Below are positions 1 through 8,272 of a stretch of 51,282 bases of DNA, piece by piece. The stretch is from assembly GCA_017935625.1 (NCBI GenBank), contig JAGBHC010000045.1:1-51282 (forward strand). Direction: 5' to 3'. The notes below the pieces were generated by a model that was not told the DNA's origin, did not search any database, and saw nothing but the letters and a program-made list of their open reading frames with translations. The stretch is from Rikenellaceae bacterium (GTDB lineage Bacteria; Bacteroidota; Bacteroidia; Bacteroidales; Rikenellaceae). The stretch's first letter is position 1. Each line of letters starts with the position of its first letter. Made by a program: the position numbers and the translations under genes.

Positions 1-227
1 AGGTCGTTGTGCTTGCCCGACACGCGCAGACACTTCTGCGTGTCGGAGACCCGGCGGGCCTTGACGGGAACGTTGCCCAGAAACATGTCCTTGAACTGAT
101 TCATACCGGCATTGGTAAACATCAGCGTGGGGTCGTTCTTGACGACCATCGGTGCCGAAGGCACGATGAGGTGCCCTTTGCTGCGGAAAAATTCCAGAAA
201 AGCCTCCCTGACTTTATTCGATTCCAT
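1..227 (-). CDS. alaS: Alanyl-tRNA synthetase, N-terminal 75 residues (runs off the window)
   Basis: The reverse strand from the ATG at 227 encodes the typical start of bacterial AlaS: an N-terminal [13 protein letters not shown] stretch, the motif [11 protein letters not shown] (residues 19-29), and class II motif-1/2 sequence including [17 protein letters not shown]. It continues into [14 protein letters not shown] before leaving the window. AlaS charges tRNA-Ala in the cytoplasm. Only the start is visible, so editing and C-terminal domains cannot be judged. It is divergent from the M23 peptidase gene at 340, and the two share a 112-base intergenic region. Identification is firm because this N-terminus is very conserved. 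Confidence 0.95.
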   Translation of the reverse strand, partial: MESNKVREAFLEFFRSKGHLIVPSAPMVVKNDPTLMFTNAGMNQFKDMFLGNVPVKARRVSDTQKCLRVSGKHND

Positions 228-279
228 AGGTAAGTTTGCGTATAATATTATTCTATTTTCGTTCGTTATGAATCCAAGG

Positions 280-310
280 TTGCAAAATTACACATTTTAG
301 TCTAAATTTG
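280..310 (+). promoter_or_regulatory. Bacteroidota-type promoter for the M23 peptidase pair
   Basis: TTG (280-282), 20 bases, then TAAATTTG (303-310) fit the Bacteroidota sigma-ABfr consensus. The box ends 29 bases before the ATG at 340. Confidence 0.65.
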
Positions 311-318
311 CCCTCAAA
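283..318 (-). promoter_or_regulatory. Possible alaS promoter
   Basis: On the minus strand TAATTTTG (290 to 283) matches the Bacteroidota -7 box TAnnTTTG. A TTTG lies at 318-315, but the 24-base spacing is longer than the usual 19-21. It overlaps the divergent promoter at 280-310. Confidence 0.35.
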
Positions 319-339
319 GTACGGCAGTTTTTTAAGCCC

Positions 340-1305
340 ATGACCAAAAAAGAGTACAAGTTCAATCCCAGGACCCTGACCTACGATGTCATCACCATGC
401 CCTTCCGGGCACGGTTCTACCGCATCGCACGCGGGGCAATCGTGGCTTTTCTGTTCGCGTCGGTGGTCAATTTCCTCTTCTCGTACTTTTTCTACACACC
501 CAAGATGTATCGCATCAACAAGGAGAACAACGAACTGGTCATCAAATATTCGCTCATGCAGGAGAGGCTGCGCGCGGCGCAGAAGACCCTCTCCGAAATC
601 GCCCAGCGCGACAACCACGTCTACCGCTCGCTCTTCGCCGTCGATACGCTCGGCGTGGAGGGCATCTACACCCCCTACCCCGAATCCAAATACGTCCGCA
701 TGGAGCGGGACCATTTCGCCTCGCTGATGATAGGGACCTGGAGCCAGATGGACGACTTCGCCCGCAAGCTCTACCTGCGTTCCGTCTCGCTCGACCAGCT
801 GCAGGCCATGTCGATGGACAAGGAGCAGATGGCCGCCTCGGTGCCCGCCATCTGGCCCATCAACAAAAAGCTGCTGCGCGGCAGCATCGGCCGCTTCGGC
901 GGACGCAACCACCCCACCCTCCATGTCTGGAAGATGCACGAGGGCATCGACCTGGGCGGACGCATAGGCGACCCCGTCTACGCCACGGGCGACGGAGTGG
1001 TCAAAAGCGTCAGCACCATGAACGGATACGGCAAACAGGTGCTCATCGACCACGGATTCGGCTACCAGACCCGCTACGCGCACCTGAGCAGGCAAATCGT
1101 CGAACCCGGACAGCGCGTCAAGCGCGGAGAGCAGATTGCCATGGTGGGCAACACGGGCCGTTCGTCGGGGCCGCACCTCCACTACGAGGTCATCTACATG
1201 GGACATCCGGTGAACCCCATCAACTACTTCCGCCTCGACATGAGCCAGCAGGAGCTGGACGAGATAATCGCTTCGGCCACCGCCACCACCTACGAGACCG
1301 ACTGA
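340..1305 (+). CDS. Membrane-anchored M23 (LytM-type) metallopeptidase
   Basis: A 321-residue protein with a short basic cytoplasmic N-terminus and one membrane segment at about residues 33-53. A charged, probably coiled region (about 58-95) follows, then a C-terminal M23 domain (about 175-298). The zinc and catalytic residues of the LytM family are present: H200 and D204 in HEGID, and H279/H281 in PHLHYE. The domain should therefore be an active peptidoglycan endopeptidase rather than a degenerate EnvC/NlpD-like activator. Its place would be the periplasm, tethered to the inner membrane. The next gene, 25 bases downstream, is a paralogue with the same architecture, and the two are probably co-transcribed from the promoter at 280-310. 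The muropeptide bond cleaved is not shown by the sequence. Confidence 0.9.
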   Translation: MTKKEYKFNPRTLTYDVITMPFRARFYRIARGAIVAFLFASVVNFLFSYFFYTPKMYRINKENNELVIKYSLMQERLRAAQKTLSEIAQRDNHVYRSLFAVDTLGVEGIYTPYPESKYVRMERDHFASLMIGTWSQMDDFARKLYLRSVSLDQLQAMSMDKEQMAASVPAIWPINKKLLRGSIGRFGGRNHPTLHVWKMHEGIDLGGRIGDPVYATGDGVVKSVSTMNGYGKQVLIDHGFGYQTRYAHLSRQIVEPGQRVKRGEQIAMVGNTGRSSGPHLHYEVIYMGHPVNPINYFRLDMSQQELDEIIASATATTYETD

Positions 1306-1330
1306 CGCCCCCCTACGAAAAGAGAACGAC

Positions 1331-2266
1331 ATGGTACACAAACTCTATAAAAAGATTTCGCTTCGCAAGAAGGTCGTCCGGTGGGTCATCAGCCTCTTCG
1401 GATGGCTCGGACTGGCGGTACTCTACTACATCGGATTCTCCTTCTTCTTCGACACGCCGGTCGAATACCGCATGAAGCACGAAACCGACATGCTGCGCCG
1501 CGAATACGAGGCGCTGAGCGGACGCATGGACACCCTCGACCGGGTGCTGGCCAACGTCATCGAACGCGACCGCAACGTCTTCAGGGTCCTCTTCGAGGCC
1601 GAACCCTACGAACTGGAGTCCGACTACCAGACCCAGCGCTTCAACGACTACGAGCAGCTGCTCGCCCGCAGCAACCGCCAGCTGGGGGACGAATTTACCG
1701 AAAAACTGGGCAACCTGGAGAAGAACCTCTCGCGTCTGGCCTCCTCCTACCGGGCCCTGGGCGGCAGCATCGCCGACAACCTGCAGTCGGCCAACGCGAT
1801 TCCGGCCATCCAGCCCGTCATCAACCGCGAGCTGACGCTGCTGACCACCTCCTACGGCATGCGCATCCACCCCTTCTACAAGCGGCTCACCTCCCACCAG
1901 GGGGTCGATTACAGCGTACCCGTCGGGTCGAGGGTCTTCGCCACGGCCGACGGCACGGTGCGCGAGGTCATCTCGCGCAACTCCACTTCGGGCCTGGCCA
2001 TCGTCATCGACCACGGAAACGGCTACCAGACCCGCTACGCCCACCTGAGCAAAATCAACGTCTCGCGCGGACAGAAGGTCCACCGCGGCGACATCATCGC
2101 CCTGACAGGCAACACCGGTCTCTCGCTGGCGCCGCACCTGCACTACGAGGTGCTGCACGACGGCATGCGCGTGGACCCCGTGCACTACTTCTTCATGGAA
2201 CTCGGTCCCGACGACTACCAGCGCATCATGAAGGTGGCCCGCTCCGGCATGCAGTCTTTCGACTGA
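1331..2266 (+). CDS. Second membrane-anchored M23 metallopeptidase
   Basis: A 311-residue paralogue of the upstream gene. It has a basic N-terminus, a membrane segment at about residues 17-40, a coiled-coil-prone stretch (about 48-145), and an M23 domain from about 168 to 286. H189/D193 (HQGVD) and H269/H271 (PHLHYE) complete the zinc site, so it should be catalytically competent. The repeated GYQTRYAHLS core is shared with the upstream protein, which indicates tandem duplication. Both are likely periplasmic peptidoglycan endopeptidases acting in growth or division. A strong hairpin (2319-2350) follows and separates it from the converging transporter gene. Confidence 0.9.
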   Translation: MVHKLYKKISLRKKVVRWVISLFGWLGLAVLYYIGFSFFFDTPVEYRMKHETDMLRREYEALSGRMDTLDRVLANVIERDRNVFRVLFEAEPYELESDYQTQRFNDYEQLLARSNRQLGDEFTEKLGNLEKNLSRLASSYRALGGSIADNLQSANAIPAIQPVINRELTLLTTSYGMRIHPFYKRLTSHQGVDYSVPVGSRVFATADGTVREVISRNSTSGLAIVIDHGNGYQTRYAHLSKINVSRGQKVHRGDIIALTGNTGLSLAPHLHYEVLHDGMRVDPVHYFFMELGPDDYQRIMKVARSGMQSFD

Positions 2267-2318
2267 CCCCGCACAGCCCCTCCCGCCGCAGCCGGGCCCC
2301 GGCTCCGAAAAGAGAGCA

Positions 2319-2350
2319 AACCCCTCTCCGCCCGTTTGCGGAGAGGGGTT
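2319..2350. terminator. Terminator hairpin between convergent genes
   Basis: A perfect 13-bp stem (2319-2331 with 2338-2350) with a 6-base loop. It lies between the plus-strand peptidase (ends 2266) and the minus-strand transporter (ends 2373). On the minus strand it is followed by a T-rich stretch, so it may work in both directions. Confidence 0.65.
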
Positions 2351-2372
2351 CGCTTTCCAAATCCGGCAGAAA

Positions 2373-4310
2373 TCACGATTGCGACGCTCCGCCCGACGCG
2401 GGCATGACCCGGCCGCCGAGCAGCGCGGTGACCAGTGCGCCGGCCAGCAGCACGGCGACGGTGACCAGCAGCACGGCCAGCGTGCCGCCGTGTTTGAGCA
2501 GCAGCGGCAGGAAGAAGACTCCGATGACCGCCCCCAGTTTGCCGAAAGCGGCCGCCAGACCGGCCCCGGCTCCGCGCTCGGCGACGGGATATATCTGCGG
2601 CGGGATGATGAAGGTCATCAGATGAGGACCGGCATTGAGGAAAAACTCGAAGAGCATGAAGCCCGCAATCGCCATCCACACCGGCCAATGGAGCCGGTCG
2701 GCGGTGAGCAGCAGGCTCAGCCCCGCCGCGGCGAGCACGAAGCCCCAGGTCTGGGTGCGGACATGATTCCAGCGATTGACCAGAAGCAGTCCGCAGACGA
2801 AGCCCGGAAGAATGAACAGATTGATGTACACCGAGGTGCGCACCGAATTGACGATGTGGCGCAGCGGCTCCATGGAGGCTTCGCCCAGTCCGAGGGCCAT
2901 AATCAGCACCGGCAGGAAGACCCCGATACCGTACACGGCCACTCCCTCGCACGCCCAGGGCACTCCGCTGAACACAATCTTCTTGAGGTTGGCCCGCGTG
3001 AAGAGGTCGTTCATGCGCACGGCGGACTGCTTGCGGGCGGGTTTGTCGCGCAGCTCGCCCAGCTCGACATCGGACCCGAGCAGATAGCGCACGGCCTGCT
3101 CGGCCTCGGCGACGCGGCCGTGCGCCAGCAGCCAGCCGGGACTCTGGGTGAACCGCACGCGGGAGAGGAGCATGCCCGTGGCGAGCAGCGAGATAAGCAC
3201 CAGCAGCCGGTTCCAGTAGTGGGCGTCGTGCCACGTGCGCAGCATCAGCAGGCAGGCTACGGCCACCAGAATGTTGCCCAGCGCCGAGAAGGCCTTGGCC
3301 ACGCCCACCATCAGCAGACGCCAGCGGCGCGGCATGATTTCGGAGATGTAGTCGGAGTCGAGGCTGTAACCGCCGCCGATGCCCACACCCATGACGAACA
3401 GGGAGACGGCCAGCGCCCCCACGCCGTCGGCCATCATGGCGAAGAGCGACGCGGCCAGAATCAACGCGGGGCACAGCCGGAAGAAGAAGAGGTAACCCCG
3501 CCGGTCGCTCCACTCGCCGATGACCATCGACCCCACCATGATGCCCACCAGGCTCATGCTGGCCAGGCCGCCCTGCTGCCAGGCGCTCAGTTCGGGATGG
3601 CGCACAATCTGCAGCATGGGGATGATGACGCCGACGAGCGTGGAGAGCCCCGCTCCGGTGAGCTGTCCCATGGAGGCGATGACCAGCACCCGGAAGTGCC
3701 CCCAGCGCAACGGCATGGTGTCCATATTCACCGGACGGCCGTCCGGATTCGCGCCCATGTGCTGCAGGCGCTGCCGCCAGCGGTTCCACACATCGATTAC
3801 CCACAGCAGCACCACGCCTACCGCCACGCCCACCACCGACTCCGAGAAACGCAGCATGCAGTTCATGGCCGGGTCGGAATCGGGCGACATCTGCGAAACG
3901 AGCAGGATGATGAGCAGCGTGAGCGTGGCTATGTGTCCGTTGTTGTAGATATCGAGCAGCATGAATATCGTCTCGAGGATGAGTACCGTCAGCAGCATGC
4001 CCACCACCGTGAAGGGGAACCACAGCAGATAGAGATAGGCCACCAGCGCCCCGAACAGGGTACCCAGCACGCGCGACCACCCCAGTTTGAGCGACTCCTT
4101 GTAGCCGGGTTTCTGCAACACCACGACCACCGAACTGCACGCCAGCATGGCTCCCATCCAGCGGGAGGAGGAGTGGAGCGGACCGGTGACGTACATGCCC
4201 ATGAGGTAGGCCAGCAGAATGCCGACGCACCAGGTCAGCAGCACGAACGGATGCACGCGCGAAATGGCCTTGTTGAGCAAGGCCCGCAAAGTCTGTTTAT
4301 TGGTTTCCAT
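2373..4310 (-). CDS. MFS transporter with N-terminal FUSC/aromatic-acid-exporter-like membrane domain
   Basis: Read from the ATG at 4310 this is a 645-residue membrane protein. An in-frame ATG at 4463 would add 51 residues, but that part is basic, low in hydrophobicity and looks like intergenic translation, so I prefer 4310. Residues about 1-185 contain several hydrophobic helices and resemble the membrane half of FUSC or aromatic acid exporter proteins (PxHSSSRWMGAMLA and a QKPGYKESL stretch). From about 205 onward there is a full 12-helix major facilitator core with the loop 2-3 signature GEWSDRRGYLFFFR (residues 265-278) and sugar-transporter-like SPGWLL and PPQIYPVAERG motifs. A usual MFS protein is 400-460 residues, so the N-terminal addition explains the length. 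The substrate is unknown. The gene converges on the M23 pair. Confidence 0.8.
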   Translation of the reverse strand: METNKQTLRALLNKAISRVHPFVLLTWCVGILLAYLMGMYVTGPLHSSSRWMGAMLACSSVVVVLQKPGYKESLKLGWSRVLGTLFGALVAYLYLLWFPFTVVGMLLTVLILETIFMLLDIYNNGHIATLTLLIILLVSQMSPDSDPAMNCMLRFSESVVGVAVGVVLLWVIDVWNRWRQRLQHMGANPDGRPVNMDTMPLRWGHFRVLVIASMGQLTGAGLSTLVGVIIPMLQIVRHPELSAWQQGGLASMSLVGIMVGSMVIGEWSDRRGYLFFFRLCPALILAASLFAMMADGVGALAVSLFVMGVGIGGGYSLDSDYISEIMPRRWRLLMVGVAKAFSALGNILVAVACLLMLRTWHDAHYWNRLLVLISLLATGMLLSRVRFTQSPGWLLAHGRVAEAEQAVRYLLGSDVELGELRDKPARKQSAVRMNDLFTRANLKKIVFSGVPWACEGVAVYGIGVFLPVLIMALGLGEASMEPLRHIVNSVRTSVYINLFILPGFVCGLLLVNRWNHVRTQTWGFVLAAAGLSLLLTADRLHWPVWMAIAGFMLFEFFLNAGPHLMTFIIPPQIYPVAERGAGAGLAAAFGKLGAVIGVFFLPLLLKHGGTLAVLLVTVAVLLAGALVTALLGGRVMPASGGASQS

Positions 4311-4643
4311 AGCCGATTTTTGGATGGAGGCAGGACAAAAAACGCGCCGAAACGGGAAAAGAGACGGCCGGGGAAATTGCCCCGTATCACCTTTTTTGCC
4401 GTCGATTAGGCTTTTTTTTCGCGCCGGATGCTCTTTCCGCAAGGCATTCCGGAAAATTTTCATTTATTTTGTTTCGGATTTTCCGCCGGACCGGCATTCA
4501 CGCCCGGCTGCGCAGGCGCGGCCCGGCGCGTTCGGCCGCACCGTCCCCCGACGCAGAGAGCCCCCGCGGGTTCGCGGTCCGCCCGCCGGCAGCCCCCGGA
4601 AAAAGAGGGACCCCCAAGCCCCGTAAAACCTTAAAAGAGAGAG
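4311..4643. other. Divergent intergenic region, no gene seen
   Basis: 333 bases between divergent genes. The part near 4450-4490 is AT-rich and could hold a promoter for the LPS kinase, but no clean TAnnTTTG box with a -33 element was found. The remainder is GC-rich with no convincing ORF or RNA. Confidence 0.4.
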
Positions 4644-5441
4644 ATGAGAACGATTATCAACCCCGAATACGCCCGCCTCAAACCGTTCATCGACCGGCTG
4701 GCCGACTACGACTGGTTCCTTCGCAACGGCACCTACATGCACAACGGACGCAACAAGGTCAAGCTCTTCGAAATCGACGGAATCAAGGTGACGGTCAAGA
4801 GTTTCGAACACGTCACCCTGGCCAACAAAATCATCTACTGCACGGTGCGCAAAAGCAAGGCCGTGCGGGCCTACGCCTACTCGCAGCGGCTGCGCCGGAT
4901 GGGAATCGACACCCCCACCGAAATAGCGGCGGTGGAGATTCGCCGCGGAATTCTGTTGCAGTACTGCTACTTCGTCTACCTCTACACCGATTACCGGCCC
5001 CTGAAGGAGGCGACCGAACGCTTCCTGGAGAGCGGGGCGGAGCGCTCCGTGCTGGACGGCACGGCGGAACTCATCGTCCGGCTGCACGAAAACGGCGTGC
5101 TGCACAACGACCTGCACATGGGCAACATCATGTACGGACCTGACAATCAGGGGGGGGGATGCGGGCACCCGTTCCGGATAATCGACTTCAACCAGATGAG
5201 CTTCCGCGACCGGCTCTCCGAAAAGCAGCGGATGGACAACCTCAAGCGCCTCTCGTGCAACCTGCCGGCCTATCGCTACATCCTGCGCCGGTATGCCCTG
5301 CTGGCGGGATGGAATCCCGATGAAACCGAACGCCGCGGAATCGAAATACGCCGGAAATTCGAGGAGCGCCACGTGGTGAGACAGAAAATCAAGGCTCCGC
5401 TCAAGAAACTGGTGCGGCTGTTCAAGCCGAAAAAAAGCTGA
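4644..5441 (+). CDS. Lipopolysaccharide kinase (Kdo/WaaP-like), with an internal nine-G tract
   Basis: A 265-residue soluble protein of the lipopolysaccharide kinase (InaA/WaaP) family, which phosphorylates sugars of the LPS core or lipid A region on the cytoplasmic face. The protein-kinase-like landmarks are the ATP lysine (K52 in VTVKSF), the catalytic loop HNDLHMGN at residues 154-161 (D156, N161), and IIDFN (D181) in place of the usual metal-binding DFG. The C-terminus is very basic, as expected for membrane association. Between the catalytic loop and D181 lies a glycine-rich insertion encoded by nine consecutive G (5150-5158). One base gained or lost there would frameshift the gene before the metal-binding Asp. 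Length is normal for the Bacteroidota members. Confidence 0.85.
   Translation: MRTIINPEYARLKPFIDRLADYDWFLRNGTYMHNGRNKVKLFEIDGIKVTVKSFEHVTLANKIIYCTVRKSKAVRAYAYSQRLRRMGIDTPTEIAAVEIRRGILLQYCYFVYLYTDYRPLKEATERFLESGAERSVLDGTAELIVRLHENGVLHNDLHMGNIMYGPDNQGGGCGHPFRIIDFNQMSFRDRLSEKQRMDNLKRLSCNLPAYRYILRRYALLAGWNPDETERRGIEIRRKFEERHVVRQKIKAPLKKLVRLFKPKKS
5150..5158. repeat. G9 homopolymer tract inside the LPS kinase gene
   Basis: Nine consecutive G, from the last base of codon 169 to the second base of codon 172. A tract of this length inside a surface-modification gene is a candidate for slipped-strand phase variation. Confidence 0.85.
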
Positions 5442-5561
5442 CCGGCACCTCAGCCCGCAGGCCGAAAGGGGGTCGGAAAGATGCAAAGGTCCGGAAAGGA
5501 GCGAGAATCGGAAAGATGCGCCCCGAGAACCGCCGCGCATGCCTCTCCCCCCTGAAACCGC

Positions 5562-6206
5562 TCAACGGCCGATTATCCAATCCTCCTCCCGCAGCTTGGG
5601 AACGCAGTGCGTGTCGCCCCGGCGATAGTAGTCGCGGCTCTGCCCCTCGCCGATTTCCACCAGCTCGATTTTCTCGATGCCCCGGCCGACGGCCACCACC
5701 AGCAGCGGTTCGTACTCCAGCGCGAACGCCTGCCGGATTCGCTCCCGGTCGAAAGCGCCTATGCAGATGCCGTTGAGTCCGATTTCCACGGCCTGCAGCA
5801 GCATGCTCTGGACCGAAATGCCGAGGTCGATATCCAGATAGCGGTCCTCGGGAACCGTCGAACAGACGATGATGAAGGCATTGGGCTCGGTGCCCGGCAG
5901 CGGCAGATGCAGCTGCGGAAGCGCTCCGCCCAGCCGAATGTGGGGAAGCACCTTGTGCGCCTCGTCCGAAAGCACCGGCCGGAACCGCAGCGCCTGCCGG
6001 TTGCAGGCCGAAGGGACAAACCGATTGACCGAAATGATGCGCCGCAGCTGGTCCTCGCGCACGACGAATCCCGAATCGTAGCCCCGGTGGCTGCGATTCT
6101 TGCGCAACAGTCTTTCGAGCGTGGCAGCCGGCCGGCGAACGGGGGTTCCCGCTGCCGGCCGTGCCATGAACTCTTCCATCTTTCTACCCAAATAGTTATC
6201 TGCCAT
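5562..6206 (-). CDS. Nitroreductase-family protein
   Basis: A 214-residue flavoprotein of the nitroreductase fold. After a 30-residue leader it shows RSHRGYDSGFVVREDQL, a divergent form of the FMN-phosphate-binding RRSxRxF motif. SACNRQALRFR follows, corresponding to the SxxNxQPWxF motif. Further on come the dimer-interface segment DIGISVQSMLLQAVEIGL (with DLGIS) and the GICIGAFDR glycine motif. The family uses FMN and NAD(P)H to reduce nitro compounds, quinones or flavins. The physiological substrate cannot be told from sequence. It is 75 bases upstream of the end of the urease operon, on the same strand, and could receive read-through. Confidence 0.8.
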   Translation of the reverse strand: MADNYLGRKMEEFMARPAAGTPVRRPAATLERLLRKNRSHRGYDSGFVVREDQLRRIISVNRFVPSACNRQALRFRPVLSDEAHKVLPHIRLGGALPQLHLPLPGTEPNAFIIVCSTVPEDRYLDIDLGISVQSMLLQAVEIGLNGICIGAFDRERIRQAFALEYEPLLVVAVGRGIEKIELVEIGEGQSRDYYRRGDTHCVPKLREEDWIIGR

Positions 6207-6281
6207 AGCCTTTCATGCGGACGGATTGCATCGGCCGTTCCGCACGGCAAAGCTACGCTTTTTATCCGGTAATTTCAATCC

Positions 6282-7322
6282 CTATGCGTGAGACGAACCC
6301 CCGGAACGCGCCAGATGCGTCTTGTTCTCCGCATCCCAGTTCGAGTGGTCGGGCTCCTGCTCGTCGAAGCGAATCAGCGGCAGCAGGAACAGCCAGGTGA
6401 CGATGCAGAAGGGAGCCGTGAGGGTGGCGATGCCCAGCGGAGCGACCGCCACGTTCAGTCCCGCCTGCACGAAGACCGTCACCACGATGCCCGCCAGCGC
6501 CCACAGCGCCGAACGGGGCGAGGGTTTGTAGAAGACGGTGGCCAGCGCAATGGCCGTCAGCACCGCGCTGAACCCGTAGAGGCCTCCCTCCACCGCGCTG
6601 CCCGAGGCGCCGAACAGAATGGCCACCGCCAGCGCCACGGCCGACCCCACGGCCGCCCACAGCGCCGCCCAGCGGTCGCTCAGGAACAGACCGACGAGGA
6701 ACAGCGCACCGGTCACCCACGAATCGATAAGAAAGACCTGCGAAACCCCCTTGAGCCAGTAGCCCACCAGTTCGGGGAACGTGACCCCGGCCAGCTCCGC
6801 CGCCTCGACGGGCAGGGTCGGCGCCGACATGTGGACGGGAGGCATTCCGTTCATGGCACGGGCCGCCAGCAGGAAGAGCCACGTGCAGAAGACGAACGGG
6901 AAGGTGAAGGAATTGACCTTCCAGGGCGCCATCACGTTGTTCAGCCCCGTGCGCACCCAGGTGGTGAGGCAGGCGCAGATGACCAGCGCCAGCCACATCC
7001 AGAAGGTGTTGCCCATGAAGGTGGGAAACGCGCACCCCACCAGCACGCCGTTGAACCCCCACAGGCCCTGACGTCCGTCGCTATCGGGCAGGCGGAGCAG
7101 GTAGCCGGTCGCCGTGGAGACGGTCACGCCCAGCAGCGCGCCCCACCCCACCAGCAGGTTGTGCTGCTGCCAGGAGCCCCAAAAGATACCAATCATGAAG
7201 AGCAGGCCCGTCCAGGCACTGTTCTGAAACATCACCTGCCCCGTGCCGCGCAACAGCACGTCGATGAATCCGAGAAAGGAGCCTCTGCGCGGCCCCTCGT
7301 GTCGAGTAGTCGTTTTTTCCAT
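6282..7322 (-). CDS. Urea transporter (UT family)
   Basis: A 346-residue multi-helix membrane protein, last gene of the urease operon. The two-fold internal repeat of urea channels is visible. Each half ends with the T-x-PF-x(3)-TWL signature: TFPFVFCTWLFLL near residue 163 and LTAPFCIVTWLFLL near 308. The NGVLVGCAFP and FSAVLTAIAL segments fit the urea-selective pore halves. The protein gives passive, selective entry of urea across the inner membrane to feed the cytoplasmic urease encoded upstream. It begins 34 bases after ureD. No nickel importer accompanies it. Confidence 0.9.
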   Translation of the reverse strand: MEKTTTRHEGPRRGSFLGFIDVLLRGTGQVMFQNSAWTGLLFMIGIFWGSWQQHNLLVGWGALLGVTVSTATGYLLRLPDSDGRQGLWGFNGVLVGCAFPTFMGNTFWMWLALVICACLTTWVRTGLNNVMAPWKVNSFTFPFVFCTWLFLLAARAMNGMPPVHMSAPTLPVEAAELAGVTFPELVGYWLKGVSQVFLIDSWVTGALFLVGLFLSDRWAALWAAVGSAVALAVAILFGASGSAVEGGLYGFSAVLTAIALATVFYKPSPRSALWALAGIVVTVFVQAGLNVAVAPLGIATLTAPFCIVTWLFLLPLIRFDEQEPDHSNWDAENKTHLARSGGSSHA

Positions 7323-7356
7323 AATCGTCGGTTGTTTATCGTAATACTTTCTTCCG

Positions 7357-8271
7357 CTATCGCCACGGAAATTCGTCGAAGAGCGGACACCCCTTCACCT
7401 CGAGCCGCACGGCGGAGCAGAACTCCCGCACCGCCCGCTTGACGGGCTCCGTCTCGCGTCCCAGCACCTTCAGCAGCAGGCCGCACTCCGAGGGCAGACG
7501 CGTCACGCCCGCCGCCACATCCCGGTCGGGGTCGATGAAGGCCGGCGTGCGCGCGTAGAGGGCCTCGGCATGCCGGGGCGGAGTGAGCACTATCACATTG
7601 GCGAATACATCGTAGCCGTTCATGGCGCCCAGCGTGTCGGGCCACTGCGCCTCGGGTCTCACCACGAACTTCTCGCGGAAGAGCGGCTCGCCGTCCGGAC
7701 GCTCGGCCCGGGTGCAGACCGAGAGTATGTCGTAGGCGAAACGTTCGCCGGAGCCGAAATACTTGCGACCGCTCATGTATATCTCCGAGTAGAAGAGCGT
7801 CGCCGAGGAGGCGATGCGAATCTGCGTGTCGGCCGCCAAACGGGTGTGGCGGCAGGGAATGGTCGGTTCGGGCAGATACTCCAGATAGGCGTTCTCCTCC
7901 AGCTCGAACAGCTGGGTGAGTCCCGAATAGTTGTAACGCATCTCGGCCAGCTTGGTCGCCGCCCCCGTCGAGAGGTGGGCGTAGGCGTCGCGGCGCACGA
8001 TGAAATGCTGCTCGTAGCGGTCGCCGTCCACGTTGGGTCCGCCCGAGGAGAGGATGTAGACGCACGGCATGCCGGGCATCCGTTCGTCGAAATAGAGTTC
8101 CTGCTGCACGATGAGCGGCGCCCTCCGCTCCCAGTCGCGCATCACGGAGCGGCCCCCGGAGTCGAGTTCGAACCCCAGGCGCACGTATCCCGTCTTACCC
8201 GGCGTGCCCACGGGCATGGCCGGCGGCTGCTCCAGGTAGGGGCGCATCTCCTTCATCTTCGCGAAATTCAT
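7357..8271 (-). CDS. ureD: Urease accessory protein UreD (UreH)
   Basis: A 304-residue UreD homologue, the scaffold protein that binds apo-urease first and carries nickel from UreG/UreF to the active site. The recognisable features are YILSSGGPNVDGDRY, the GAATKLAEM segment corresponding to the TxAxxKx region of UreD, and LEYLPEPTIPCRHTRL. It has no signal peptide, so it acts in the cytoplasm. Its ATG is one base beyond the ureG stop codon, so translation is probably coupled. Position in the operon (after ureG, before the transporter) supports the call. Confidence 0.9.
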   Translation of the reverse strand: MNFAKMKEMRPYLEQPPAMPVGTPGKTGYVRLGFELDSGGRSVMRDWERRAPLIVQQELYFDERMPGMPCVYILSSGGPNVDGDRYEQHFIVRRDAYAHLSTGAATKLAEMRYNYSGLTQLFELEENAYLEYLPEPTIPCRHTRLAADTQIRIASSATLFYSEIYMSGRKYFGSGERFAYDILSVCTRAERPDGEPLFREKFVVRPEAQWPDTLGAMNGYDVFANVIVLTPPRHAEALYARTPAFIDPDRDVAAGVTRLPSECGLLLKVLGRETEPVKRAVREFCSAVRLEVKGCPLFDEFPWR

Positions 8272-8272
8272 C

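Noticed and set aside
4311-4463. Upstream start for the FUSC-MFS protein
   Set aside because: The 51 extra residues are basic and unlike a domain; the ATG at 4310 gives a sensible first helix.
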